Source: Bifidobacterium panos (GTDB lineage Bacteria > Actinomycetota > Actinomycetes > Actinomycetales > Bifidobacteriaceae). From it: a stretch of 64,000 bases of DNA. Location: assembly GCF_012932445.1 (NCBI RefSeq), contig NZ_JAAIIJ010000002.1:62001-126000 (forward strand), given 5' to 3'. Shown here in pieces: positions 35,280 through 43,534 of the stretch. A model generated the notes under the pieces. It did not search any database. It was not told where the DNA came from and saw only the letters and a list, made by a program, of their open reading frames with translations. The stretch's first letter is position 1. Each line of letters starts with the position of its first letter. Position numbers and translations under genes: made by a program.

Positions 35280-35335
35280 GAACTCCTGACCCTCTCCATG
35301 CCATGGAGATGCGCTACCAGCTGCGCCACAGCCCC
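35263..35335 (-). tRNA. tRNA-Ala (GGC)
   Basis: 73 nt on the minus strand: acceptor GGGGCTG with CAGCTCC plus A. The anticodon stem TCTCC/GGAGA has loop ATGGCAT, giving anticodon GGC. T-arm GAGTTCGAATCTC. It is the integration target of the adjacent element, and its 3' end is intact. Confidence 0.95.
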
Positions 35336-35426
35336 GTATTCAATTATCGGTTCGTTTGAAACCTCGTCTACCTTACGACAGAAATCCCGATTCGGCAAAT
35401 ATGGCGTGTCGCGTGCGGCGTCATGT

Positions 35427-36137
35427 TCAGCGCTCGCGTTCCCACTCCTGCGTGTCGGCTATGGCGGGGCCATGATTGTAGTCCATCAGACGCCAGCGCA
35501 CGGTGCCATCTGCGAAGTCCATCGGCACCAGGCGAACCCAGTGCGCATTGCGCATCGACAGCATGCTTGCGAACGTCGGATCGACCTGCTCAAGCCCCAG
35601 CAAAGTCTGCAGCGTCTGCGAAATCCACGCGCCGTGCGAGAACATATACAAGTCCGTGTCGCCTCCCCCGCGCGAGGCCCAGTCCAGCAACGCTTCGACA
35701 CCGCGACGCCCCACCGCCGCCTTGGGTTCCGCGCCGTACTTCATCTCGCCGCCCTTGTGTTCGGCCCACAGCCGGTAATCTTCGGGGTAGCGCTCCTGCA
35801 AATCGCTGACGGCGCACCCGTCCCAATCACCGAAACTGCGCTCACGCACGCGCTCGTCGGGTTGTACGGCGACATCAACGCCGGTCTCGCCAAGCACATC
35901 AGCGAAGGCCTGAGCCGTGGCGCGCGCACGCACCAGATCGGAGCAGACGATGAGCCTGTTGCTCACCTGCGGTCGCTGATCCACATACAGCTCCTTCAGC
36001 GCGACCGCCGTCTGACACGCCTGCCAGCGCCCCACGGCATCGAGGGGGATATCGACCTGCCCTTGCAAACGATGCGCCGCATTGTAGGCGGTGCGGCCAT
36101 GACGTACCAGAATAATGGAACGGACGTGTTCAGCCAT
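35427..36137 (-). CDS. histidine phosphatase family (phosphoglycerate-mutase-like)
   Basis: 236-residue phosphohistidine enzyme. Catalytic RHGRTAYNAAHRLQG at residues 12-26, Arg in SDLVRARATAQ, Glu in RERSFGDWDG and second His in MFSHGAWI are all present, so it is active-looking. Actinobacterial relatives include acid phosphatases and Gpm-like enzymes; no substrate can be assigned. It lies 15 bp after rsfS on the same strand, within a glmU-rsfS-phosphatase operon. Confidence 0.92.
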   Translation of the reverse strand: MAEHVRSIILVRHGRTAYNAAHRLQGQVDIPLDAVGRWQACQTAVALKELYVDQRPQVSNRLIVCSDLVRARATAQAFADVLGETGVDVAVQPDERVRERSFGDWDGCAVSDLQERYPEDYRLWAEHKGGEMKYGAEPKAAVGRRGVEALLDWASRGGGDTDLYMFSHGAWISQTLQTLLGLEQVDPTFASMLSMRNAHWVRLVPMDFADGTVRWRLMDYNHGPAIADTQEWERER

Positions 36138-36152
36138 AATTTCCCGGCCTTT

Positions 36153-36533
36153 CTAAGCGCTTTGGGGGTGTTCGAGTTTCAGGTCGACCTGCGGGCAGTC
36201 GCGCCACAGCCGTTCGAGGCCATAGAACTCGCGTGATTCGACGTGCATGACATGAATTACGTAATCACCGTAGTCGAGCAACACCCACTGCCCCTCGGTC
36301 AGGCCCTCGCGTTCGCGCGGCTGACGTTTGGAGCATTTCGTATACAGGTCGCGCTCGATTTCCTCGGCCACTGCGAGCACCTGCCGCTCGTTGGAGGCGG
36401 TGGCGATCATCATGATGTCCGTGATGCCGAGCGGTCCGGTCACATCGAAAGCGACGATATCGGTGGCTTTCACTCGGTCGGCCGCCGCCGCGGCGATGCG
36501 AATGTCGTCAATGGATGATTGCAGTGCTGGCAT
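36153..36533 (-). CDS. rsfS: ribosomal silencing factor RsfS
   Basis: 126 residues, family length. It binds the large ribosomal subunit protein uL14 and blocks subunit joining under starvation. Conserved stretches: KATDIVAFDVTGPLGITDIMMIATASNERQVLAVAEEIE, then GLTEGQWVLLDYGDYVIHVMHVESREFYGLERLW with the WVLLDYGDVVVH-like signature. Placed 9 bp after glmU and before the histidine phosphatase, as is common in Actinobacteria. Confidence 0.95.
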   Translation of the reverse strand: MPALQSSIDDIRIAAAAADRVKATDIVAFDVTGPLGITDIMMIATASNERQVLAVAEEIERDLYTKCSKRQPREREGLTEGQWVLLDYGDYVIHVMHVESREFYGLERLWRDCPQVDLKLEHPQSA

Positions 36534-36542
36534 ATTGTCCTT

Positions 36543-37925
36543 TCAGCGTTCCCAAGCCGGCTTCCAGTTTTCGACGGTGTGTTGCGTGTTCTCCGAATAC
36601 ACCATGGCGTCGTCGGGCACCTCGTGGCGCACCACGGAGCCCGCGCCGGTGGTCACATTGTCCCCCACCTCGACGGGCGCAACGAACATGTTGCCCGCAC
36701 CCACATGCACGCCCGAACCGATCTTGGTGCGGTTCTTGTGCACGCCGTCGTAGTTGGCGGTGATGCAACCGCCGCCGATATTGGTGTGGTCGCCCACTTC
36801 GGCATCACCCACATAGCTTAGGTGCGGCACTTTGGTGCCGTTGCCGATATGCGCTTTCTTCATTTCCACGAACGCACCCGCCTTTGATTCCTCGCCGAAC
36901 TCGTTGCCCGGGCGCAGATACGTCCACGGGCCGATGTTCGCGGCGCGGCCGATGTGGGATTCCTGCACGCGCGAGCGCTCCACAACCGCCTGTGCGTCCA
37001 CGGTGGCGTCGATCAGCGTGGTGTAGGGCCCCACGACGGCTTCCTCGCCGATCACCGTATGCCCCTGAAGGAAGCAACCGGGCAGGATGGTGGCGTCGCG
37101 GGCGATTTCGACCTCGTCCTCAATCCATGTGGTCGCCGGGTCGAGAATCGTCACTCCGTCGCGCATCCAGCGCTCGCACACGCGCAGGTTGTGCGCCTTG
37201 GCCAGTTCGGCCAGCTGCACGCGGTCGTTCACGCCTTCGACGCTCAACGGGTCAGGCGCGGCGAAAGCGCCCACGGCACCGTTCTCTTTAGCCGTCTCCA
37301 ACGCGTCGGTCAGATAAAACTCACCTTGGGCATTGTCCGCCTTCAGCCCTGCAATCGCCTTGGTGAGCACGGCGGCATCGAACACATACACGGAGGTGTT
37401 CACCTCGCGCACGGCCAGCTCGCTGCTGTTGGCGTCTTTCTGTTCCACAATGCGCAACACATTGCCGTCGCGATCCCGAATGATGCGGCCGTAGCCGGTC
37501 GGGTCGTCGAGCACGGTGGTCAGCACCGTGGCACCGTTGCCGCTGCGCTCATGGAAATCAAGCAACATACCAAGCGTGTCGGAGTCAAGCAATGGCATGT
37601 CGGAGGCCGCAATCAGCACCGATCCGGTGAGTTCGCCGGCGGCTCCAAGCTGGTTCATGGCACATTGCACGGCACGGCCTGTGCCCGGCTTGTCATCCTG
37701 CTCGACAATGGCGGCGTCTTCGCTATAGGAACGTGCGGCCGCGGCCACACGTTCGGCTTGATAACGCACCACCACGGCGAGCGTATCGGGGTCGAGCGCC
37801 GCAACGGAATCCATCACGCGGTTAAGAAAGGTCTTGCCCGCGAAGGTGTGCAACACCTTCGGTTTGGCCGAACGCATGCGGGTGCCTTCACCCGCGGCGA
37901 GAATGATTGCTGCGGACAATGCCAT
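36543..37925 (-). CDS. glmU: bifunctional GlmU (uridylyltransferase/acetyltransferase)
   Basis: Makes UDP-N-acetylglucosamine for peptidoglycan. 460 residues from ATG 37925. The N-terminal uridylyltransferase has LAAGEGTRMRSAKPKVLH (residues 10-27), QDDKPGTGRAVQ and GYGRIIRD. The C-terminal left-handed beta-helix acetyltransferase has repeated hexapeptides, the catalytic KNRTKIGSGVHVGAGNMFVAPVEVG and GGCITANYDGVHK. An 18-codon upstream frame is not used, as it overlaps the tRNA-Gln terminator side. Promoter not identified. Confidence 0.96.
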   Translation of the reverse strand: MALSAAIILAAGEGTRMRSAKPKVLHTFAGKTFLNRVMDSVAALDPDTLAVVVRYQAERVAAAARSYSEDAAIVEQDDKPGTGRAVQCAMNQLGAAGELTGSVLIAASDMPLLDSDTLGMLLDFHERSGNGATVLTTVLDDPTGYGRIIRDRDGNVLRIVEQKDANSSELAVREVNTSVYVFDAAVLTKAIAGLKADNAQGEFYLTDALETAKENGAVGAFAAPDPLSVEGVNDRVQLAELAKAHNLRVCERWMRDGVTILDPATTWIEDEVEIARDATILPGCFLQGHTVIGEEAVVGPYTTLIDATVDAQAVVERSRVQESHIGRAANIGPWTYLRPGNEFGEESKAGAFVEMKKAHIGNGTKVPHLSYVGDAEVGDHTNIGGGCITANYDGVHKNRTKIGSGVHVGAGNMFVAPVEVGDNVTTGAGSVVRHEVPDDAMVYSENTQHTVENWKPAWER

Positions 37926-37974
37926 GTTCTCGTAACTCCCGTCTGTATCGCGGCGTGTCGGGACACGCCCGGAA

Positions 37975-38012
37975 AACAAACAGCCATCCGTTCAGCGGGA
38001 CTGTCGGATGGC
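37975..38012 (-). terminator. terminator of tRNA-Gln
   Basis: Arms gccatccg (37983-37990) and cggatggc (38005-38012); on the minus strand TGTTTGTTTTCC follows. It separates tRNA-Gln from glmU. Confidence 0.75.
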
Positions 38013-38022
38013 CGTAGGTTCG

Positions 38023-38093
38023 CTCCCCCACCTGGACTCGAACCAAGACAAAGGGTTCCAAAGACCCGTGTGCTGCCATTACACCATGGGGGA
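38023..38093 (-). tRNA. tRNA-Gln (TTG)
   Basis: 71 nt: acceptor TCCCCCA with TGGGGGA plus G. The anticodon stem GGGT/ACCC with loop CTTTGGA gives TTG. T-arm GGTTCGAGTCC. Gln identity is supported by the anticodon and the weak U1-A72 pair. Confidence 0.93.
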
Positions 38094-38156
38094 ATCGGCG
38101 GGCCGTGACCCACCAAGTATTCATTTATACCACAGACACAACCTATAGGCGAGTCT

Positions 38157-39176
38157 TTAGGCAAATAGGAAGCCCTGACCGTGGTGCTCCGGGTAGGTGT
38201 CGAACAGTTCCGCCACGGAACCGTCCTCGAACACCGCGCGGATGGCACCGGCCAGCAGCGGCGCGATGGAAAGCACCGTGAGCTCGTCCCAGCGCTTGTC
38301 GTCGGGAATCGGCACGGTGTCGGTGAGTACGACCTCTCGCGCGCCGCAGCCCTTGAGCCGTTCGACGGCGGGGCCTGAGAGCACGCCATGCGTGGCCACC
38401 ACGGTGACCGACTTGGCTCCCGCCTCCTGCAACACCCGGCATGCGCCAACGATGGTGCCGGCCGTGTCGATCAAATCGTCGACGAGCACGCAGTCTTTGC
38501 CCGCCACCTCGCCGACCACGCGGTTGGCGACGGCCTGGTTGGGTCGGGTGATGTCACGCGTCTTGTGCACGAAGGCGAGCGGGCCTCCGCCAAGACGCTG
38601 CGCCCACTGCTCGGCCACGCGAATGCGCCCCGCATCCGGCGAGACGACGGCGACGTTGTCAAGCTGACCTTGGAAACGATCGCGGATGTAATCGACGAGC
38701 ACCGGCATGGCAATCAGATGATCGACCGGACCGTCGAAGAAGCCTTGCGACTGGGAGGCGTGCAGATCGACGGACATGATGCGGTCGGCACCGGCGGTTT
38801 TCAGCAGATCGAAAATCAGACGGCAGGAGATGGGTTCGCGCCCACGATGTTTCTTGTCCTGACGCGAATATCCCACCAACGGGCACACGGCGGTGATGGA
38901 ACGCGCGGAGGCGCGCTTCAACGCATCGATCATGATGAGCTGCTCCATAATCGCCTTGTTGATGGGCATGTAATGGCTTTGCAGCACGAACACGTCGGCA
39001 CCGCGCACGGATTCGGTGTAGCGCACGTACATCTCGCCGTTGGCGAAGTCATATGCGGTGGTTTCCAGCACCTCGATACCGAGCTGATCCGCCACTTCCT
39101 CAGCGAGTTTCGGATGAATCCTTCCCGTGACGAGAATGAGGTTCTTGTCGGGTTTCCCTTCGAGGATTGCGCTCAC
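38157..39176 (-). CDS. prs: ribose-phosphate pyrophosphokinase
   Basis: Makes PRPP from ribose 5-phosphate and ATP. 339 residues from GTG 39176, which has GGGAG 6-7 bases upstream; a 37-codon upstream extension is rejected. Motifs: LVTGRIHPKLAEEVADQLG near the start, YMPINKAIMEQLIMIDALKRASA, KKHRGREPISCRLIFDLLKTAGADR (flexible loop), and the PRPP loop CVLVDDLIDTAGTIVGA. Supplies nucleotide, His and Trp synthesis. It lies directly upstream of tRNA-Gln and glmU. Confidence 0.96.
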   Translation of the reverse strand: MSAILEGKPDKNLILVTGRIHPKLAEEVADQLGIEVLETTAYDFANGEMYVRYTESVRGADVFVLQSHYMPINKAIMEQLIMIDALKRASARSITAVCPLVGYSRQDKKHRGREPISCRLIFDLLKTAGADRIMSVDLHASQSQGFFDGPVDHLIAMPVLVDYIRDRFQGQLDNVAVVSPDAGRIRVAEQWAQRLGGGPLAFVHKTRDITRPNQAVANRVVGEVAGKDCVLVDDLIDTAGTIVGACRVLQEAGAKSVTVVATHGVLSGPAVERLKGCGAREVVLTDTVPIPDDKRWDELTVLSIAPLLAGAIRAVFEDGSVAELFDTYPEHHGQGFLFA

Positions 39177-39266
39177 CGTATCTCCCAAATGTTGATGTGG
39201 CCATTGGTGACAAGCCCAGTGTAACGGCCCGCGCCGACCGGTGCACAGGTGCGGGTGCTCCCTTGC

Positions 39267-39313
39267 CATCCTGAGCGCAGTGTGCACCGTTCCTCGTCAT
39301 CCTGAGCGCAGTG
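39267..39313. repeat. short direct repeat of the CATCCTGAGCG type
   Basis: catcctgagcgcagtg occurs at 39267-39282 and 39298-39313, upstream of prs. The core resembles the widespread GTCATCCTGAGCG intergenic repeats. Confidence 0.7.
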
Positions 39314-39409
39314 ACAGCGGAGCCGAAGAGTCCGCGCATTCGGGAAGGGTGGGAATGTCAGGCAGGGGCGGTTTTTAGTGGTGGCTGCAAACACTTATGC
39401 GGTGGACAT

Positions 39410-40645
39410 TCAGGCTTGCGATTCAAGAAGCTCGCCTTCGCTCGCCATGAAGTCGACCATGTTCATATGGCGCACTCCCTCACGCTCTTGCAGAAGCGGG
39501 TCAAGTGTGAAAAGGAACCTTGGGTAACCGTCGCGAATGCGGCTGAACGGGCGGTACTCGCGCTCTTCCACGTTGGGATCGGCGATACTCATCGACACTT
39601 GGATGTAAGCGTACGCGTTTCGCCTGCGGGCGATGAAGTCGCATTCCAGCTTGCCGATGCGGCCCACAGCGAGCTTGTATTCCCTAGACCTCAGGTACAG
39701 ATAGAGCGCGTTCTCGAGCGAGGGGCCGTAGCTCGGCCTGACATCGACGTTCCTCGCGAAGTAGATTCCGGGGTCGGCCAGATAGTACTTCTCCTCCCCT
39801 CGGAGCGACTTGCGCGACTTCAGGTCGAAGCGCGGGCAGCGGTAAAGGAGCTTCGCGTTCACCAGCAGCTCGATATACGATGCGATGGTCCTGCGTTGAA
39901 CGGCGATCTTCTCGACATTGTTGAAGTGGTCGACGATGTTGGTCAGGCTCGTGGGCGCCCCGTAGTTGTTGATGACATATGTCATGACGCGTTCGAATGT
40001 TTCGAAGTTTCGGATCTTCTTCCTGGCCTTGATGTCCTTGTCAATGATTTGGCTCACGACGTCCTCGATGTAGCGGGCTTTGGCATCCGGGTCGTCGAAT
40101 TCCAACGAGCGCGGGAAACCGCCGTAGCGCAAGTAGTCCTCGAACTCAAGCCGGGCATCGCGAACTTCCTTGCCCATGAAAGTCTTCATGCCGAGGTACT
40201 CGGCGAAGGAGAGGGTGAACATCTCGAACTCGACGTAACGCCCCGTGAGCTTGGTCACGAGTTCGCCGGAGAGCAGGTATGAGTTGGACCCCGTGATGAA
40301 GATCGAGAACCCGCCGTCGGTGTTGAAACCGTTTAGGACCTCCTCGAAGCCCTCGACGTTCTGGACCTCGTCGATGAATAGGTACTTGAAGTCGTTGTCT
40401 GAAAGACGTGTCTCGATCGCGGCCTCGAGCTGATCGGGAGTCTTGATGGAGCGGCTGCCCCGCTTGTCGAGGTTGAGAAAAACGATATCCTTGTCTTTTA
40501 CGCCGCGCTCCTTGAGCTCCTCGGCAACGCACTGCATGAGGCACGATTTGCCGCAGCGTCGCACGCCCGTGATGACCTTGATCAGGTCGTCATCGTAAAA
40601 GGGCCTGATCTTCTTCAGATACTGCTCTCGGTGGTATAGCTTCAA
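39410..40645 (-). CDS. AAA ATPase with DUF4143 domain (paralogue A)
   Basis: 411 residues. TTG 40645 is the start because AAAGGAGG lies 8 bases upstream (the ATG-initiated longer frame has none). Walker A is VITGVRRCGKSCLMQ (about residue 26), Walker B is YLFIDEVQNVEGFE, the sensor region is FSIFITGSNSYLLSGELVTKLTGRY, and a C-terminal DUF4143 domain (about 200-390) has KYYLADPGIYFARN and GKLECDFIARR. The family is widespread in gut bacteria, with unknown function; defence or regulatory roles are proposed but unproven. Paralogue at 42053-43300 and a relic at 41680-41799. AT-richer flank than core genes. Confidence 0.9.
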   Translation of the reverse strand: MKLYHREQYLKKIRPFYDDDLIKVITGVRRCGKSCLMQCVAEELKERGVKDKDIVFLNLDKRGSRSIKTPDQLEAAIETRLSDNDFKYLFIDEVQNVEGFEEVLNGFNTDGGFSIFITGSNSYLLSGELVTKLTGRYVEFEMFTLSFAEYLGMKTFMGKEVRDARLEFEDYLRYGGFPRSLEFDDPDAKARYIEDVVSQIIDKDIKARKKIRNFETFERVMTYVINNYGAPTSLTNIVDHFNNVEKIAVQRRTIASYIELLVNAKLLYRCPRFDLKSRKSLRGEEKYYLADPGIYFARNVDVRPSYGPSLENALYLYLRSREYKLAVGRIGKLECDFIARRRNAYAYIQVSMSIADPNVEEREYRPFSRIRDGYPRFLFTLDPLLQEREGVRHMNMVDFMASEGELLESQA

Positions 40646-40866
40646 GCAAATCGCCTCCTTTGCAAAGAATAACAAAAGAGACGATAAACGGCAGTTAAGG
40701 AACCAAAATTATAAGTTTTGGGAAAAATTAGTGCATTAAACGCGAGTTTAAACCTACTTCCATCTAATGGCGAAAGCCTCTTCGGTTGGTTCCAGCTTGC
40801 CGCACTCTACCCCAGTTTGCCCCACTCCACATAGTTCCTATTTAAGCCGTCCAAGTTTTGGGACGC
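40620..40866. repeat. 250-bp repeat, copy R1
   Basis: Covers the first codons and upstream region of paralogue A and the last codons of the DinB-like gene. It is about 90 percent identical by eye to R2 at 41780-42025. It includes an AT-rich stretch (ccaaaattataagttttggg) that is itself palindromic. Confidence 0.85.
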
Positions 40867-41524
40867 AGTTCGATCTTGGATGAATTTTATTTTTGATTCG
40901 AATACTTGCTTCAATGTGCATGATCCAATGTCGGGAGAAGGGCATCCGAAGTAAACCCCTGACGTCTTTTCCGCACCAGTATTCAATCAACCAGCAAGCA
41001 CTTTCGTCCGTGCTTACTACCTGTAGCCTCTGCAGCCTCTCCTTGTCTGCCTCCCCGAATTTCCTGTGCAAATCTCGGTATGAAAGTTGCTTTAACAGCC
41101 TATCTGTGCTGTCTTTGACTGCGACTGCATAGGCATACAGGGCATCCAGATCGATTGCTTTAGAAAAATCTTCGATTTGACTGCCGGCCAATTCATTGCC
41201 CGTGGTGATAATCGGTGCACCGATTTTACTCTGATACGCATTGAATATCTCGCTGTCGTTCTGAATCAGGCTGTGCGCTACAATGTCCTCGATTCTGAAA
41301 ACATGCCAGATGGAATAAGCGATAGTTTTGCTGTGATACCCCTTTGCGTTCGGAAAGGGCATAGCGTTGAAATCCTCACGGCGCAGCTCATGCTTCATAT
41401 TAAGCAACTCATCCATAAGAGCCTGCCGCAAGGTCAAAAGGGTCTTGATCCCTTCTGAAAAGGTTGATTCTTTCCTTAGCTGCATCTGAAGGGTTTTATT
41501 TAAGTCAGACCATTCCTTATTCAT
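40838..41524 (-). CDS. DinB-like metal-binding helical protein
   Basis: 228 residues with features of the DinB/YfiT superfamily: the four-helix-bundle histidines appear in AYSIWHVFRIEDIVAHSL and in MPFSRHWIMHIEASIRIKNKI. Relatives include thiol-dependent transferases; its activity is unknown. It has lower GC and codon use unlike core genes, so it is probably acquired. Its last residues (PKLGRLK) are encoded by repeat R1, so the true C-terminus may have been replaced. The start ATG overlaps the stop of a short remnant frame (ATGA), implying coupling to a lost upstream gene. Confidence 0.7.
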   Translation of the reverse strand: MNKEWSDLNKTLQMQLRKESTFSEGIKTLLTLRQALMDELLNMKHELRREDFNAMPFPNAKGYHSKTIAYSIWHVFRIEDIVAHSLIQNDSEIFNAYQSKIGAPIITTGNELAGSQIEDFSKAIDLDALYAYAVAVKDSTDRLLKQLSYRDLHRKFGEADKERLQRLQVVSTDESACWLIEYWCGKDVRGLLRMPFSRHWIMHIEASIRIKNKIHPRSNCVPKLGRLK

Positions 41525-41574
41525 AATTCATCTCCATATTTTTTGAGCAGGTCTTGGAACACTTCTGTCATCAT
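41521..41574 (-). pseudogene. C-terminal remnant of a gene once upstream of the DinB-like gene
   Basis: Reads MMTEVFQDLLKKYGDEL and stop, ending in an ATGA overlap with the DinB-like start. The frame is blocked a few codons upstream. Looks like the helical C-terminus of a lost operon partner. Confidence 0.35.
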
Positions 41575-41679
41575 GCGCCGTGTTTCCCGTTGCGAAAATC
41601 AGCAGGTTTTTGCGGCGCGGCTGCTTCAACCTCTTTTTATTATGGACATCACGCCGCGCCGTCGCAACGAACTTCCAAC

Positions 41680-41799
41680 TCAAGCCAGTTCCCCATCTGA
41701 CGCCATGAAATCGACCATGTTCATATGGCGCACTCCCTCACGCTCTTGCAGAAGAGGATCGAGCGTGAAGAGGAACTGCTCTCGGTGGTATAGCTTCAA
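41680..41799 (-). pseudogene. 39-codon in-frame deletion relic of DUF4143 ATPase
   Basis: It starts with the same TTG and AAAGGAGG leader as paralogue A. It encodes LKLYHREQ, then jumps directly to FLFTLDPLLQEREGV and RHMNMVDFMASDGELA, the extreme C-terminus of paralogue A, and ends in TGA. So the whole ATPase body (about 370 codons) was deleted without breaking the frame. The leader and the upstream R2 repeat are intact, so a 39-residue peptide could be translated. Similarity to A is near-identical at the ends. Confidence 0.85.
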
Positions 41800-42025
41800 G
41801 CAAATCGCCTCCTTTGCAAAGAATAACAAAAGAGACGATAAACGGCAGTTAAGGAACCAAAATTATAAGTTTTGGGAAAAATTAGTGCATTAAACGCGGG
41901 TTTAAACCTACTTCCATCTAATGGCGAAAGCCTCTCTTCAGTTGGTTCCAGTTTGCTGTAGTTTGCTCCAGCCTGTCCCACTCCACATAGTTCCCATCTA
42001 AGCCGCCCAAGTTTTGGGGCGCAGT
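41780..42025. repeat. 250-bp repeat, copy R2
   Basis: Counterpart of R1 (40620-40866): the leader of the deleted ATPase copy plus the stretch that in R1 forms the DinB-like C-terminus. Repeat-mediated recombination probably produced the present arrangement. Confidence 0.85.
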
Positions 42026-42052
42026 TCATCCATCCTCGCGCTCCCTGCAGTC

Positions 42053-43300
42053 TTACGAGCTCTTGGCACTAAAGTCGAGACCGTTGCCGATTAAGTCGGT
42101 CACGTTCTCGTGGATGATCCCGCTCCTGCGCTGGATCGGGTCGGAGCGCGTGATCACGAACTTGGGGTAATTGTCGCGGATCCGCTCAAGCGGACGGTAC
42201 TCGCGATCCTCGGCCTTCTCACTGCCCATGATCGTCATGGCCACTTGGACGTAGGAGTAGCCCATGTCGCGGCCGCGCATGATGAAATCGCACTCGAGCT
42301 TCCCGATCCGCCCCACGCTTACCTCATAGACCAGGCTCCGGGCGTATCGGTACACGATATTTTCAAGAACGGGTCCGTAGTTGATCCTGTTGTCGGTGTT
42401 GAGCGCGTAGTAGAAGCTCAAATCGGCAAGGTAGTACTTCTGCTCGCCTGAAAGCGACTTGCGCGACTTGACGTCAAACCTGGTACACCTGCTGATTATC
42501 TTCGCGTCCTCAAGTATCTGCAGGTAGCGGTTGAGCGTCTCGTGGCTCACGCGGACCCCCTGTTTGGATTCGAGGTCGGACTTGATGTTGCTAATCGACA
42601 TGGTGGCACCGAAGTTGTTTATTACGTAGTCTCGGACGAGGTTGAAGACAGAAGCGTTCTTTATCTTCACGCGCCTTTTGATGTCCTTCTCGAATATCTC
42701 TTCGATCACCGACTTGGCGTAGGAGCGCTTGTCTGCTAGGGAGGGGTAGTCGAGGGCCTTCGGAAAGCCACCGGCAAGGATGTAATCGTCAAGCTCGGCT
42801 GCTGGGTTCGGATTGATCTTCTGACCTAGGAAGCGCTTCATCTCACAGTACTCGCGGAAGTTGAGCGTCTGCATTTCAAACTCAATGTAGCGCCCCGTGA
42901 GCTTGGTCGCCAGCTCGCCGGAGAGTAGGTAGGAGTTGGACCCCGTGATGAAGATCGAGAAGCCGCCCTCGGCGCGGAACTCGTTGATTACCTCCTCGAA
43001 TCCCTTCACGTTCTGGATCTCGTCGATGAAGAGGTACTTCAGTCCGTCGACCTGAAGCATTGGCTCAATCAGCTTCTCGAGTTGGTCGGGCGTCTTGACG
43101 GACCTGAAGCCGTAGCGGTCCAGGTCGAAGAAGGCGATCCTCTCTTCGGAAACCCCGCTTTCCCTAAGTTCCTCCGCAATCGTGCGCATCAGACAGGATT
43201 TGCCGCATCTGCGCACGCCCGTGATGATCTTGATCATGCCGTCGTCATGGTAGAACCCGCGTATCTTCTTGAGGTAGTCCTCGCGTTTGAACAAAAGCAT
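42053..43300 (-). CDS. AAA ATPase with DUF4143 domain (paralogue B)
   Basis: 415 residues, MLLFKREDYLKKIRGFYHDDG; ATG 43300 with GGGAGG nearby. Walker A IITGVRRCGKSCLMR (about 28), Walker B YLFIDEIQNVKGFE, ITGSNSYLLSGELATKLTGRY, and DUF4143 with EQKYYLADLSFYYAL and GKLECDFIMRG. It is clearly homologous to paralogue A over the full length, but diverged, so it is an older duplication or independent acquisition. The upstream palindrome cgtggtat...ataccacg (43350-43385) may be its operator. Function unknown. Confidence 0.9.
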   Translation of the reverse strand: MLLFKREDYLKKIRGFYHDDGMIKIITGVRRCGKSCLMRTIAEELRESGVSEERIAFFDLDRYGFRSVKTPDQLEKLIEPMLQVDGLKYLFIDEIQNVKGFEEVINEFRAEGGFSIFITGSNSYLLSGELATKLTGRYIEFEMQTLNFREYCEMKRFLGQKINPNPAAELDDYILAGGFPKALDYPSLADKRSYAKSVIEEIFEKDIKRRVKIKNASVFNLVRDYVINNFGATMSISNIKSDLESKQGVRVSHETLNRYLQILEDAKIISRCTRFDVKSRKSLSGEQKYYLADLSFYYALNTDNRINYGPVLENIVYRYARSLVYEVSVGRIGKLECDFIMRGRDMGYSYVQVAMTIMGSEKAEDREYRPLERIRDNYPKFVITRSDPIQRRSGIIHENVTDLIGNGLDFSAKSS

Positions 43301-43349
43301 GCTGCCTCCCGATTCTCGTCAGAGATAGCATAGCAAATTTGCGCGTTAT

Positions 43350-43385
43350 CGTGGTATCTACGGCAAAAAAGTCTGTAAATACCAC
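43350..43385. promoter_or_regulatory. inverted repeat upstream of paralogue B
   Basis: Arms cgtggtat and ataccacg, 20 bases apart, about 50 bp before the ATPase start. Candidate operator; no partner regulator recognised. Confidence 0.35.
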
Positions 43386-43403
43386 GACAACTAAAGAATT
43401 TCC

Positions 43404-43419
43404 TCACTCCCACTCGATG
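43404..43419. repeat. 16-bp copy of the guaA 3' end (left)
   Basis: tcactcccactcgatg, identical to the last bases of guaA including its stop (44409-44424). It brackets the DUF3800 copy 2 segment. Confidence 0.75.
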
Positions 43420-43534
43420 TGAACATCTCTATCATGGATGCCCTGACGTGATTCTTTGTATCAGTGGTTGCGGTTTCGTCTCGTTCGCGCACGTTTTTCT
43501 GGCACCCAAAAAGTACCCCGTGCTGAAAGGCCTT

